Virus record (IMG/VR): IMGVR_UViG_3300032304_002117
Coordinates: 1 to 40,689 of that record
Strand: one strand, 5' to 3'
DNA from: a virus
DNA: 40,689 nt
This document shows positions 1 to 7,359 of this stretch, piece by piece. The stretch's first letter is position 1, and each line of letters starts with the position of its first letter. Both the position numbers and the translations under genes were made by a program. The notes under the pieces were generated by a model, which worked only from the letters and a program-made list of their open reading frames with translations, was not told the DNA's origin and did not search any database.

Positions 1-11
1 AGGAGTAGACA

Positions 12-161
12 ATGATCGTAATATTCGTGTTAATGTGGGCAGTGGCCTTTCCGATGCTGATCGTGATGAATATTGGCATTCCCGAGATGACCTACTTGGC
101 CGAGTGGTTGAGGTTGCGGCAGACGCTGTTACCCAAAATCAAGATGGAACCTATAGTTTAA
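12..161 (+). CDS. small membrane peptide (49 aa)
   Basis: A 49-residue ORF with a good ribosome binding site (AGGAG at positions 1-5, six bases before the ATG). The first 22 residues are almost entirely hydrophobic (MIVIFVLMWAVAFPMLIVMN), so it is probably a single-pass inner-membrane peptide with a short basic tail. It heads a run of tiny genes read in the same direction. I do not recognise a family. Existence as a gene rests on the RBS and on its place in the array. Confidence 0.6.
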   Translation: MIVIFVLMWAVAFPMLIVMNIGIPEMTYLAEWLRLRQTLLPKIKMEPIV

Positions 162-213
162 GATTCCCCCGCTTTGTGCGATTCCGTGGGTTTGAATCTG
201 GAGAGAAATTATA

Positions 214-360
214 ATGTTTGATCAATATGTTAAAATGTTTGATTTGGTGTCTTGGCAAGATGCCTGGCTGATTGAGGCCGTGACCGTTATCTTTGGGGCC
301 TTGTTGGTTGGTTATATAGTGACCAAAGCAGTCTCAAGATTCAACGGAGATGAACAATGA
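214..360 (+). CDS. small membrane peptide (48 aa)
   Basis: A 48-residue ORF preceded by GGAGAG about nine bases before the ATG. One hydrophobic segment lies at about residues 19-36, followed by a polar tail. Its stop overlaps the next start in an ATGA arrangement, which suggests translational coupling. Family unknown. Confidence 0.6.
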   Translation: MFDQYVKMFDLVSWQDAWLIEAVTVIFGALLVGYIVTKAVSRFNGDEQ

Positions 361-440
361 TACACCCCAAGGAATGGATAGCCTACATCCGCTGGCGTAT
401 TGAAAAAGCCCTGAAACGTATTAGACAGTTTGTGGCATGA
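357..440 (+). CDS. very short basic peptide (27 aa), translationally coupled
   Basis: A 27-residue ORF whose ATG overlaps the stop of the upstream gene (ATGA) and whose own TGA overlaps the next ATG in the same way. Being joined at both ends is the main reason to believe it is translated. The peptide is rich in Arg, Lys and Trp and could form an amphipathic helix. No function can be assigned. Confidence 0.45.
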   Translation: MIHPKEWIAYIRWRIEKALKRIRQFVA

Positions 441-646
441 GCAACTCTGCCTACACATTCCGAAACACTCACAATCCCAACACCATAACCTGCTTGGCCG
501 GTGGAGAGGAAATGTTGCGAGTCAGCCCAGATGGATTTTGGGTGCGTGGTGTTCGGGTAGCCCAGGATGACACAGAAGCAGAAGTAGTGTATAATGCATT
601 TAAAGCCTGGATGACCTGGGCACATTTAAACCGAGATTACCAATAA
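437..646 (+). CDS. conserved-type small phage protein (69 aa)
   Basis: A 69-residue soluble protein with the segment EMLRVSPDGFWVRGVRV followed by an acidic stretch and a helix (VYNAFKAWMTWA). The pattern MLR-x-PDGFWVRG recurs, from memory, in small hypothetical proteins of large phages and phage contigs; no function is known to me. The start overlaps the preceding stop (ATGA). Confidence 0.65.
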   Translation: MSNSAYTFRNTHNPNTITCLAGGEEMLRVSPDGFWVRGVRVAQDDTEAEVVYNAFKAWMTWAHLNRDYQ

Positions 647-655
647 GGAAAGAAG

Positions 656-1834
656 ATGGCAACCAAAGAAGAACAGCAACAACTCATAGACACATTAAAG
701 TTCACACCATGCACATACAAAATCAGCATGTGGGGCTATGGTGGAGAAAAGGTCATGGGCACCGTGGATCCCAAGGTCTGGGACTACTGCATGGAGCACC
801 AGGTGGATCTCAGCGACATAGCCTGGAATTATGAAGCCTGTGAAGAGATGGGCCTAGACGAAGATATGCTACCATTTACTCCAGGATCGTGGTACGAATG
901 CGACAGCATGGCACACGTCAACGGTGTGAGCCGCGATAGTGGAACTATACAGATCGAAGATGAAAACGGCGAAACTGTGCTGGAAAAAGAACTAGGAGAT
1001 CTTGAAGAAGGTGAAGACGGCCCGGTATGGTCATGTACAGACGAAGTGTACATTGGATCACGCAAAAAAGGTGAAGTGGTGTTTATTGGTAGTTCAAACG
1101 AAAAAGGCACTTTCTTCGAAGGCGAAATAGAACTACGAGCACCGTTTGACATTACCAAACTGGAATTGCACTATGAAGAAGTAGATGGCGAAGAAATAGT
1201 TAACTCAGTAATGTATGACGGTGAAGACATCGACAACAATGGTGGCGGCACCGACGGAAAGAGTTCGGACATGATCATGGTGCGTGTCACCGACGACGAA
1301 GGCAATTTTGAACGTTATGAACCCGAAGAAAAAGACTGGGGTCATCCTGAATATGGTACCAGCCCAAGCGACTGGGAGTCAAGTCCTAAGTTTAAATTTA
1401 AGAAACAAAAACCCACAATCCCTGGATACTATAGTTGCAACTATGGCTTTGGTAGCACCTATGGTAGCCTGTACTGGGATGGTTCTAACTTTGGTGATTG
1501 GGAGTATGGCAAGTTTAATGCCAAATCCGACGACGGCATAGTGACCTGGCAGGGCTACAACTGGGACACAAGCTCATGGGCCAACCAACCGCCCGAGCCA
1601 GTGAATGTGATTTGCGACAACAAAAAGTGTGGTTGGGTAGGCATGGGCTCAGATCTCAGAGAAGATGATGACTATAATAGTCATTGCCCCGAGTGTGATG
1701 GCACAGATTTTGACTGGATTGACTACGATCCTGACACCAAGGCGGGTCGTGCCAATCGTGCAAAGTATTGCCGGCCATGGGATCCAGCGGTGTCATTGGA
1801 TAAGATTGTCGCAGCTGATTCTATTAAATGTTAA
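656..1834 (+). CDS. acidic modular protein with C-terminal zinc-ribbon-like motif (392 aa)
   Basis: A 392-residue, strongly acidic protein with an RBS (AAGGAAAG) just upstream. The N-terminal half resembles a beta-rich module with many Asp/Glu. Around residues 255-310 is a short aromatic module (IPGYYSCNYGFGS, WDG, then NQPPEP) similar in layout to a small domain in the gene at 2400. Near the C-terminus CDNKKC and CPEC are about 25 residues apart and would form a four-cysteine zinc ribbon. Gene 1847-2413 is a similarly acidic partner. Function unknown; the composition would suit DNA mimicry or metal binding, but that is speculation. Confidence 0.65.
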   Translation: MATKEEQQQLIDTLKFTPCTYKISMWGYGGEKVMGTVDPKVWDYCMEHQVDLSDIAWNYEACEEMGLDEDMLPFTPGSWYECDSMAHVNGVSRDSGTIQIEDENGETVLEKELGDLEEGEDGPVWSCTDEVYIGSRKKGEVVFIGSSNEKGTFFEGEIELRAPFDITKLELHYEEVDGEEIVNSVMYDGEDIDNNGGGTDGKSSDMIMVRVTDDEGNFERYEPEEKDWGHPEYGTSPSDWESSPKFKFKKQKPTIPGYYSCNYGFGSTYGSLYWDGSNFGDWEYGKFNAKSDDGIVTWQGYNWDTSSWANQPPEPVNVICDNKKCGWVGMGSDLREDDDYNSHCPECDGTDFDWIDYDPDTKAGRANRAKYCRPWDPAVSLDKIVAADSIKC

Positions 1835-1846
1835 AAGGAGAATAAC

Positions 1847-2413
1847 ATGGCATGGCCCTATGGACCCGATGAAGATGTAGCAGTGGCAAAACCAGCAACA
1901 GAATCTAAATCACGTTGGTGGACTGTCAAGACTCACTACAAAAAGTCTTGTGAGCAACACGAGTATTTTACACACGATGATTACAATGGGTCACTTGTGG
2001 TCAAAGACGGATTTCGCTTTTGTGAATACAGAGTAGAAACCATCGACGGAGAGTTTCCACAATTTAGCTTTACTAACTTGCCGGGAGGAAGTGATGATAA
2101 AGACAGCATCGATTTAAACAGCCCGTACGGCGATAACATTGACACTACCGAGCTTGTTGAACTGTTTGATGGCGGTTGCTGGGACGATGTTGAATTCCCA
2201 GAAGACATGCCCGAAGAAGAACAAGAACGTTTGAAAGAGTTTCTGAGTGAAAACGGGTCTTACTCCTTAGAAGATGATGAGGGTTGGTCCTTGAGTGAGA
2301 CCGAAGTTTGGGTCTGGGGACCATTGGAAGTCACAGATGATGCAGGTAATACTCGTATCATCTGTGCTGATGCCGACGGCAACATGATTGATTTTGTAGA
2401 TGAAGACAACTGA
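1847..2413 (+). CDS. acidic hypothetical protein (188 aa)
   Basis: A 188-residue acidic protein with a good RBS (AAAAGGAG) upstream. It has a beta-type middle (GFRFCEYRVETIDGEFPQF) and a C-terminal half dominated by Asp and Glu with several Trp. It lies 12 bases after the acidic 392-residue protein and overlaps the next start by 14 bases, so the three are probably one operon. No catalytic motif is visible. Confidence 0.6.
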   Translation: MAWPYGPDEDVAVAKPATESKSRWWTVKTHYKKSCEQHEYFTHDDYNGSLVVKDGFRFCEYRVETIDGEFPQFSFTNLPGGSDDKDSIDLNSPYGDNIDTTELVELFDGGCWDDVEFPEDMPEEEQERLKEFLSENGSYSLEDDEGWSLSETEVWVWGPLEVTDDAGNTRIICADADGNMIDFVDEDN

Positions 2414-2570
2414 TTGGTTTTCTAACACCATCAATCCTGTATATCCAGGACTGTATGAAGTAAATACGAACACCTGGCCTTGGCCAGCCTTGGTTGAATG
2501 GACGGAAACAGGCTGGAACACAGATATCAAAATTAACGAATGGCGCGGATTACAGGAGAAAATACTATGA
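2400..2570 (+). CDS. small Trp-rich module protein (56 aa)
   Basis: A 56-residue ORF starting inside the end of the previous gene. It contains PVYPGLYEVNT, WTETGWN and a terminal EWRGL. This layout (proline-glycine-tyrosine turn, W-x-G-x-W, then WRGL) looks like a stand-alone small beta module common in phage proteins, and a related version appears inside the 392-residue protein at 656. Its TGA overlaps the ATG of the next gene. A TAAATA element lies inside it at 2461-2466. Confidence 0.55.
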   Translation: MKTTDWFSNTINPVYPGLYEVNTNTWPWPALVEWTETGWNTDIKINEWRGLQEKIL

Positions 2571-2836
2571 TGGCCAAACCTGAAACAGCCGGGCAGTGCG
2601 GATGCGGTCGTAGCCCCACTGGTAAATGCATTGGCTGGCACGCACTCACTGACGAAGCTTACAAAGCCAAGCTGGCTGAATGGACCTCTCAGCAGGACGA
2701 AAGCGATGACATTGAGCGTGAAAAAGCCATCAATGAGGAAATGGAAGCCTATCGTGAACAGGCCATGAGTCTATGGTTTGACAACGGAGGTTCGTGTACT
2801 GGAGCCAAGGGCTCAGGCACACCCAACATCAACTAA
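2567..2836 (+). CDS. small Cys/His protein, possibly CDGSH-like (89 aa)
   Basis: The start at 2567 is preferred because CAGGAG lies at the right distance and the ATG overlaps the upstream stop; an in-frame ATG at 2540 lies before the RBS. Near the N-terminus are Cys11, Cys13, Cys21 and His25 in the string CGCGRSPTGKCIGWH. This resembles the CDGSH iron-sulfur ligand set (C-x-C-x2-S/T-x3-P-x-C-D-G-x-H), but with one residue fewer before the third cysteine and C-I-G-W-H instead of C-D-G-S-H. The rest is a charged helical tail. A 2Fe-2S cluster or simple zinc binding are both possible. Confidence 0.55.
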   Translation: MMAKPETAGQCGCGRSPTGKCIGWHALTDEAYKAKLAEWTSQQDESDDIEREKAINEEMEAYREQAMSLWFDNGGSCTGAKGSGTPNIN

Positions 2837-2847
2837 GGAGAATCATA

Positions 2848-2928
2848 ATGACTTTTACAGAAATTTTACACGAAATACATGTGTGGTCTATCATGTTCGT
2901 GGAAATGATTCGTTACTATATTTCATAA
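2848..2928 (+). CDS. micro-ORF (26 aa), probably membrane associated
   Basis: A 26-residue ORF with AAGGAG eight bases before its ATG, filling the gap between the Cys/His protein and the BI-1 family gene. The peptide has a hydrophobic, aromatic middle (VWSIMFVEMI). The next gene has its own RBS immediately after. Evidence is the RBS and spacing only. Confidence 0.45.
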   Translation: MTFTEILHEIHVWSIMFVEMIRYYIS

Positions 2929-2938
2929 AGGAGAGACA

Positions 2939-3610
2939 ATGAATACCTATGCAAGTGTGAGTGACATCAACAATCGCATGATATCAGTTTACAACAACAT
3001 GTTCTTGGCCGTGGTCACGAGCCTGATTGTTAGCCTGTTAGTGGCGTCAAGCCCCAGCTTGATGGCCCTGCTGTTTGGCACATGGATCAAGTGGGTGGTG
3101 ATTTTTGCACCACTTGTGATGATTTTTGCCATGACCTGGATCATGCAAAAAGCCACCTACGGTCAAGCCCGTGGCATGTTGCACATCTTTGCCGCACTCA
3201 TGGGACTCAGCCTCAGTGGCATATTTGTGGTCTACACCACTGCCAGCATTGTGAGTGCGTTCTTTGGTGCTGCAATCTTGTTTGGTACCATGAGTCTATG
3301 GGGATACTTTACTAAAAAGAGTTTAGAAGGTTGGGGTAGTTTCTTGTTGGTAGGACTCATTGCTGTGGTCGTCACCAGTATTGTGAACGTGTTTATTGGT
3401 AGTAGCACTCTAGCCATGGTTGTCAGTGCAGTGGCCATTATCGTGTTTTTAGGGCTCACTGCCTATGACACACAACGCATCCGTAATGAAGTCAGCATTC
3501 TTGAACCTGATTCAAAGGCCGAAATCCTGGGCGCACTGAGCTTGTACATGAACTTTATTAATATTTTTATCAGCTTGTTACAACTGTTTGGTGGCCGTAA
3601 TGATGACTAA
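2939..3610 (+). CDS. Bax inhibitor-1 / YccA family membrane protein
   Basis: A 223-residue polytopic membrane protein with about seven hydrophobic segments and the family's characteristic C-terminal part: GLTAYDTQRIR in the loop before the last helices and GALSLYMNFINIFISLLQL at the end. In bacteria BI-1 homologues such as YccA and YbhL sit in the inner membrane, and YccA is a substrate and modulator of the FtsH protease. A phage copy could therefore affect FtsH or membrane stress, but that role is inferred. The start follows AAGGAGAG by five bases. The length matches the family. Confidence 0.9.
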   Translation: MNTYASVSDINNRMISVYNNMFLAVVTSLIVSLLVASSPSLMALLFGTWIKWVVIFAPLVMIFAMTWIMQKATYGQARGMLHIFAALMGLSLSGIFVVYTTASIVSAFFGAAILFGTMSLWGYFTKKSLEGWGSFLLVGLIAVVVTSIVNVFIGSSTLAMVVSAVAIIVFLGLTAYDTQRIRNEVSILEPDSKAEILGALSLYMNFINIFISLLQLFGGRNDD

Positions 3611-3722
3611 GTTTCGCATATGGCTGGCTCGTAAAATATTAGGCAACCATTGCTCTTGCTATAAAATGGGATATCATGTATTATGTGATTATACTAAACA
3701 TCAAATAGGCAAGAAATCGTGA
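3600..3722 (+). CDS. small Cys-containing basic protein (40 aa)
   Basis: A 40-residue ORF that begins inside the end of the BI-1 gene (ATGATG; the second ATG at 3603 is equally possible). It is basic and contains CSCY and a further Cys and His residues (GNHCSCYKMGYHVLC), so it could bind a metal ion. Its TGA overlaps the GTG start of the next gene. No family recognised. Confidence 0.4.
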   Translation: MMTKFRIWLARKILGNHCSCYKMGYHVLCDYTKHQIGKKS

Positions 3723-3949
3723 ATCCCATTAACCTACTGACCACAGCCATAGACAATCTCTGGTGGTGGACCTATGGTATCATAGCTGGCTGGGGCCTGA
3801 CCTTTACTTTGGTCATAGCGGCCTTGATCATCTTGTTGATCCGAACTATCAATCTACAACGCAGAGTAGATCGCTTGGAAGCCAGGATCATAACCAACGA
3901 ACGTGAATACAATCTCATACTAAAATCGTGGCCGGGCAAGAAACAGTAG
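3719..3949 (+). CDS. small membrane protein with cytoplasmic helix (76 aa)
   Basis: Starts with GTG overlapping the previous stop. One long hydrophobic segment (about residues 18-43) is followed by a charged helix (RTINLQRRVDRLEARI) likely to form a coiled coil. The 3' end overlaps the next small gene. No function known. Confidence 0.55.
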   Translation: MNPINLLTTAIDNLWWWTYGIIAGWGLTFTLVIAALIILLIRTINLQRRVDRLEARIITNEREYNLILKSWPGKKQ

Positions 3950-4107
3950 ACCCTCATCGTTGCTCGGTGTGCAGTTGTGACTACACCGACGACGAAGGTG
4001 GCATCCAAGGTTATTTTGGCATACTGCCTGTGAGTTTTTGCCCTACCTGCTTTAGTTGCATGTGTGACATGGCCAGTCAGTATCTCGACACAGAGGATTT
4101 GCAATAA
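3928..4107 (+). CDS. small zinc-ribbon-like protein (59 aa)
   Basis: A 59-residue ORF starting with GTG inside the preceding gene. It has a dense set of cysteines: CSVCSC near residue 12 and CPTCFSCMC near residue 38, with an acidic/glycine segment between. This arrangement is typical of a small zinc ribbon or two-zinc cluster. The TAA stop forms part of a TAAATA late-promoter-like element. Confidence 0.5.
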   Translation: MAGQETVDPHRCSVCSCDYTDDEGGIQGYFGILPVSFCPTCFSCMCDMASQYLDTEDLQ

Positions 4108-4110
4108 ATA
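4103..4110 (+). promoter_or_regulatory. late-type promoter element (AATAAATA)
   Basis: This octamer ends eight bases before the ATG at 4118, and no Shine-Dalgarno sequence lies at a normal distance. By T4 geometry the transcript would start at about 4116, giving a nearly leaderless mRNA. Confidence 0.4.
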
Positions 4111-4117
4111 TTAGATT

Positions 4118-5674
4118 ATGTGGTTTGGTATATTAACACTCGCGACCGCACTGATCATATCGGTCAGTGCCGCTTATTATAGCATTCTAGGCCTCACGGC
4201 CATATTTGCCTCGGCTTTTTGGCCCATAGTCATACTTGGCTCCAGCCTGGAAGTGGGCAAGATTATATCCACGCTGTGGTTGCACAAATACTGGGATCGT
4301 GCCGAGTTACAATACAAGGTTTACCTGTGCTCGGCTGTGGCCATACTCATGTTGCTGACCAGCATGGGTGTGTTTGGATTCTTGAGCAAGGCACATTCAG
4401 ATCAAAGCATGATATCGGGTGATGTGATTGCCAAGATCAGCATCTACGATGAAAAGATCAAACAGGCCCGCGACAACATCACAGTGGCCCGCAGTGCCTT
4501 GACACAGATGGATGCGGCTGTGGATCAGACCATGAGCCGTAGCACCACGGAATCTGGTGCTGACAAGGCTGCACAACTGCGTCGTAGCCAGGCCAACGAA
4601 CGCAACAGATTACTAAAAGAAATAGACACAGAACAGAAAAAGATACAGACTCTCAATGATCAACGAGCACCCATAGCCGCTGAGGTACGCAAGGTTGAAG
4701 CCGAAGTAGGACCCATCAAATATATTGCGGCCTTGATCTATGGCGACAATCCCGAAGCCAATGTGCTGGAAAAAGCAGTTCGTTGGGTTATCATACTTAT
4801 TGTGATTGTGTTTGATCCTCTAGCATTGACCTTGTTGTTGGCCGCAACCAAAACCCTGGAATGGGAACGTGGCATCAATATCATGTCACCGGCGGCTCGT
4901 CGACCCGAAGAACCTCAGGATGACCCCAAAGATGATACCCAAGAGTTTTTTGATCGCGCCCAAAACGTAGCACGAGCCTTGGATGCTGGCACATACCAGG
5001 CTCCAGAAGAACCCAACCCTTACAAGAACATCAAGCCCGATGCTGATCATTGGTATGATTCAGTGGATGAACCCGAACCTACAAAAAAGAAAAACATATT
5101 GTCGAGTCTGGATGACATGTGGAGCAGAGCCAAAAAAATAGTGATACAAGATACAGAAGCCGAGCATGCTCCATTGGTTCGACCCATTGAAGAACCAGAA
5201 GAGTTTGAAGAACCCATGGATGACCTAGAAAAACAAGCCAAGCGTGCCTGGAAGGAAGAAAATCCCACTGGCATGCTCAAACAAGAAAGACAAAAATTTC
5301 GCAGTGGGTTGATAGATCAGTTGCCGTGGCGAGAACCAGAATTTTTAAATCGCGTATTACAACAGACCGGATTACAGCCCGACAATGCACCAATTGGACA
5401 TCAAGGACAAGTGCGTGGATTCGGAACCAGCTTTCCTGCTGATGCTGTCAAAGGTGACATGTTCCTGCGTGTGGATCAACTGCCCAGCGTGTTGTACAAG
5501 TTCAATGGTGCTCGTTGGATAGAAGTAGACAAGGCCTTGTCAGATCAGCATGCCTATGACGATGCCTATATAGATCATCTCATTGAAAAAATCAGTTCTG
5601 GTGAATATGATCCAGACCTGCTCAGCGACGCCGAGCGCGACAGAATAGAAGAACGACTCAAGCCACGGGCCTAG
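4118..5674 (+). CDS. large membrane protein with periplasmic or cytoplasmic coiled coil (518 aa)
   Basis: A 518-residue protein. Three hydrophobic segments lie in the first 90 residues, a long charged coiled-coil-like region at about 95-200 (rich in Gln, Arg, Glu, Lys), a fourth hydrophobic segment at about 220-245 (WVIILIVIVFDPLALTLLLAAT), then an acidic, Pro-rich tail of about 270 residues. The C-terminal part (PADAVKGDMFLRVDQLPSVLYKFNGARWIEV) looks like a small beta module. The gene abuts clpX with one base between. I do not know its function; similar membrane/coiled-coil proteins occur in large myoviruses. Confidence 0.7.
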   Translation: MWFGILTLATALIISVSAAYYSILGLTAIFASAFWPIVILGSSLEVGKIISTLWLHKYWDRAELQYKVYLCSAVAILMLLTSMGVFGFLSKAHSDQSMISGDVIAKISIYDEKIKQARDNITVARSALTQMDAAVDQTMSRSTTESGADKAAQLRRSQANERNRLLKEIDTEQKKIQTLNDQRAPIAAEVRKVEAEVGPIKYIAALIYGDNPEANVLEKAVRWVIILIVIVFDPLALTLLLAATKTLEWERGINIMSPAARRPEEPQDDPKDDTQEFFDRAQNVARALDAGTYQAPEEPNPYKNIKPDADHWYDSVDEPEPTKKKNILSSLDDMWSRAKKIVIQDTEAEHAPLVRPIEEPEEFEEPMDDLEKQAKRAWKEENPTGMLKQERQKFRSGLIDQLPWREPEFLNRVLQQTGLQPDNAPIGHQGQVRGFGTSFPADAVKGDMFLRVDQLPSVLYKFNGARWIEVDKALSDQHAYDDAYIDHLIEKISSGEYDPDLLSDAERDRIEERLKPRA

Positions 5675-5675
5675 A

Positions 5676-6869
5676 ATGACAGAAAAACTAGCCCACTGCT
5701 CTTTTTGCTCCAAACACAAAGATCAGGTAATCAAGTTGATCGTCAGCCAAGAAGTGGCCATATGCAGTGAATGTGTGGAACTGTGCAACAATCTGCTAAA
5801 AGACACTAGTTCCAAAGATCAACCTGCAAAAACAATTCTAGTACCAGAACCTCGTGACATTTGTAGCTACCTAGATCAGCATGTAGTAGGACAAACTCAA
5901 GCCAAAGTTGTGCTCAGTGTGGCCATTGCCAACCACTATAAACGTATCAACAATCCTGACACCATGGCCAAGGCCAACATACTCATGATTGGCCCAACTG
6001 GCACAGGAAAAACACTCATGGCAAAAACTGTGGCCAAATATCTTAACGTGCCTTTTGTGATAGGTGATGCTACTTGCCTGACTGAAGCTGGATATGTAGG
6101 CGATGATGTAGAAAGTCTTATTTCCAGACTTTATACTGCGTCCAACAACAATGTAGAAGCCTGTCAGCGTGGTATCATATTTCTAGATGAAATAGATAAA
6201 ATTGCTAGAAAAAGTGAAAATGCAACTGTGTCCAGAGATGTGTCAGGCGAAGGAGTACAGCAGTCCTTGTTAAAATTAGTAGAAGGCACAAAATGCAGAA
6301 TTTCTGCTGCCGGCGGACGCAAGAGCTCCTCCGCAGATACTGTAGAGATTGACACAACAAACATATTGTTCATTGCCGGCGGCGCCTTTGTAGGGCTTGA
6401 CAAAATCATACAGAATCGTGTTCAAGGTACTGGCATGGGATTCGGCGCACAGCTCAGCACCTCTGAGCAAATAGATCAAGAACCGGTGAGTCCCGATGAC
6501 CTAGTTAGGTATGGTATGATTCCAGAATTTGTGGGCAGATTCAGCAGTTACGTAAATTTACATGCCCTGACCAAAGCACAGTTGATCAGCGTATTGACGC
6601 AAATTAAAGGTAACTTTGTTAGCCAGTATCAATGGTTGTTTGATCAGGATGGAGTGGCCTTGGAGTTTGACTCTGAAAGCCTGGATCTCATAGCCCAACG
6701 CACACTACACACACGCACAGGAGCTCGTGGATTGCACAGTGAACTGGAACGGATTTTGTTGCCGCACATGTTTGATCTGCCCAGGTATCGCAGGCAAAAC
6801 ATACTGTGCGTTACAATCAATAAAACCCAGGTAAATACTCCTATGACACTGGCACAGGAAAATGCATGA
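5676..6869 (+). CDS. clpX: ATP-dependent protease ATPase subunit ClpX
   Basis: A 397-residue ClpX, close to the usual length. The N-terminal zinc-binding domain has Cys8, Cys11, Cys30 and Cys33. The AAA+ part shows Walker A GPTGTGKT (106-113), pore loop GYVG, Walker B IIFLDE (about 167-172), the arginine-finger region IPEFVGRF and the sensor-2 motif TGARGL. The ClpP-docking loop, IGF in E. coli, reads MGF (254-256), and the RKH pore-entrance loop reads RKS. ClpX unfolds tagged or adaptor-delivered proteins and feeds them to ClpP. A clpP gene lies about 20 kb away in the same window. The next gene, for bS21, overlaps it by ATGA. Confidence 0.96.
   Translation: MTEKLAHCSFCSKHKDQVIKLIVSQEVAICSECVELCNNLLKDTSSKDQPAKTILVPEPRDICSYLDQHVVGQTQAKVVLSVAIANHYKRINNPDTMAKANILMIGPTGTGKTLMAKTVAKYLNVPFVIGDATCLTEAGYVGDDVESLISRLYTASNNNVEACQRGIIFLDEIDKIARKSENATVSRDVSGEGVQQSLLKLVEGTKCRISAAGGRKSSSADTVEIDTTNILFIAGGAFVGLDKIIQNRVQGTGMGFGAQLSTSEQIDQEPVSPDDLVRYGMIPEFVGRFSSYVNLHALTKAQLISVLTQIKGNFVSQYQWLFDQDGVALEFDSESLDLIAQRTLHTRTGARGLHSELERILLPHMFDLPRYRRQNILCVTINKTQVNTPMTLAQENA
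6830..6837 (+). promoter_or_regulatory. late-type promoter element (GGTAAATA)
   Basis: It lies inside the 3' end of clpX, 28 bases before the bS21 start. A transcript from about 6843 would carry AGGAAA just before that ATG, so bS21 could be made late and independently of clpX. Confidence 0.4.
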
Positions 6870-7087
6870 AAGAATACAAGAGATCCGTCACTGTCAAGGA
6901 CGACAACGTGGAACGAGCTCTCCGTAAGTTCAAGAAAAAGATACAAGACCAAGGTCTCCTGATCGAACTCAAAGAACGTGAAACCTACGAAAAGCCCACC
7001 ACACGCCGCAAACGCAAAAAAGCCTCGGCGAGAAATCGCTGGCAAAAACAACTAAGAAGCCAGCAGTTGCCCAAAAAATTATATTAA
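6866..7087 (+). CDS. rpsU: ribosomal protein bS21
   Basis: A 73-residue, strongly basic protein matching bS21 over its whole length: VERALRKFKKKIQDQGLLIELKERE, then YEKPTTRRKRKKA and the terminal SQQLPKKLY. That C-terminus is typical of betaproteobacterial bS21. bS21 sits in the small subunit near the anti-Shine-Dalgarno sequence and is needed for efficient initiation. Phage copies are known and are thought to replace the host protein and bias initiation toward phage mRNA. The start overlaps the clpX stop (ATGA). Confidence 0.95.
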   Translation: MKEYKRSVTVKDDNVERALRKFKKKIQDQGLLIELKERETYEKPTTRRKRKKASARNRWQKQLRSQQLPKKLY

Positions 7088-7327
7088 GTGTACGTAGAAT
7101 TCCAATTGCCACAGGGTATCAGCACCCGTGTCATGGCCAATGCCATCAAGGCAGACATAGCTATCTGGGTCAACCGGTATCAAATACCCGATTCAGCCTA
7201 CAGTCAAAAAACAATAAAATACACGCATAGATTGGGGTTCAACGACGAAAAATATTTCAGCCTGTTTTCAATGACCTGGGACAGTTTTGATTTCCAAATT
7301 GTCAATATTGCCAACGAAAGATATTGA
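7088..7327 (+). CDS. hypothetical protein (79 aa)
   Basis: A 79-residue protein beginning with GTG immediately after the bS21 stop. It looks like a small alpha/beta protein (AIKADIAIWVNRY, then YSQKTIKYTHRLGF). No family or motif is recognised. Its stop overlaps the TTGACA of the hsp20 promoter. Confidence 0.6.
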   Translation: MYVEFQLPQGISTRVMANAIKADIAIWVNRYQIPDSAYSQKTIKYTHRLGFNDEKYFSLFSMTWDSFDFQIVNIANERY

Positions 7328-7354
7328 CAAATTCTGGAAAAAATGTTATAAATA
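7324..7354 (+). promoter_or_regulatory. sigma70-type promoter overlapping a perfect TATAAATA late box
   Basis: TTGACA (7324-7329), a 17-base spacer and TATAAA (7347-7352) form a near-consensus sigma70 promoter. The same bases extend to TATAAATA (7347-7354), the exact T4 late promoter consensus. Both would start transcription near 7359-7360, so the hsp20 gene could be served early and late from one site. Confidence 0.75.
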
Positions 7355-7359
7355 AAGTT

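Noticed and set aside
829-1158. Minus-strand Ser-rich frame opposite the acidic protein
   Set aside because: It mirrors the GAA/GAT-rich acidic codons on the plus strand and has no RBS or independent signal.
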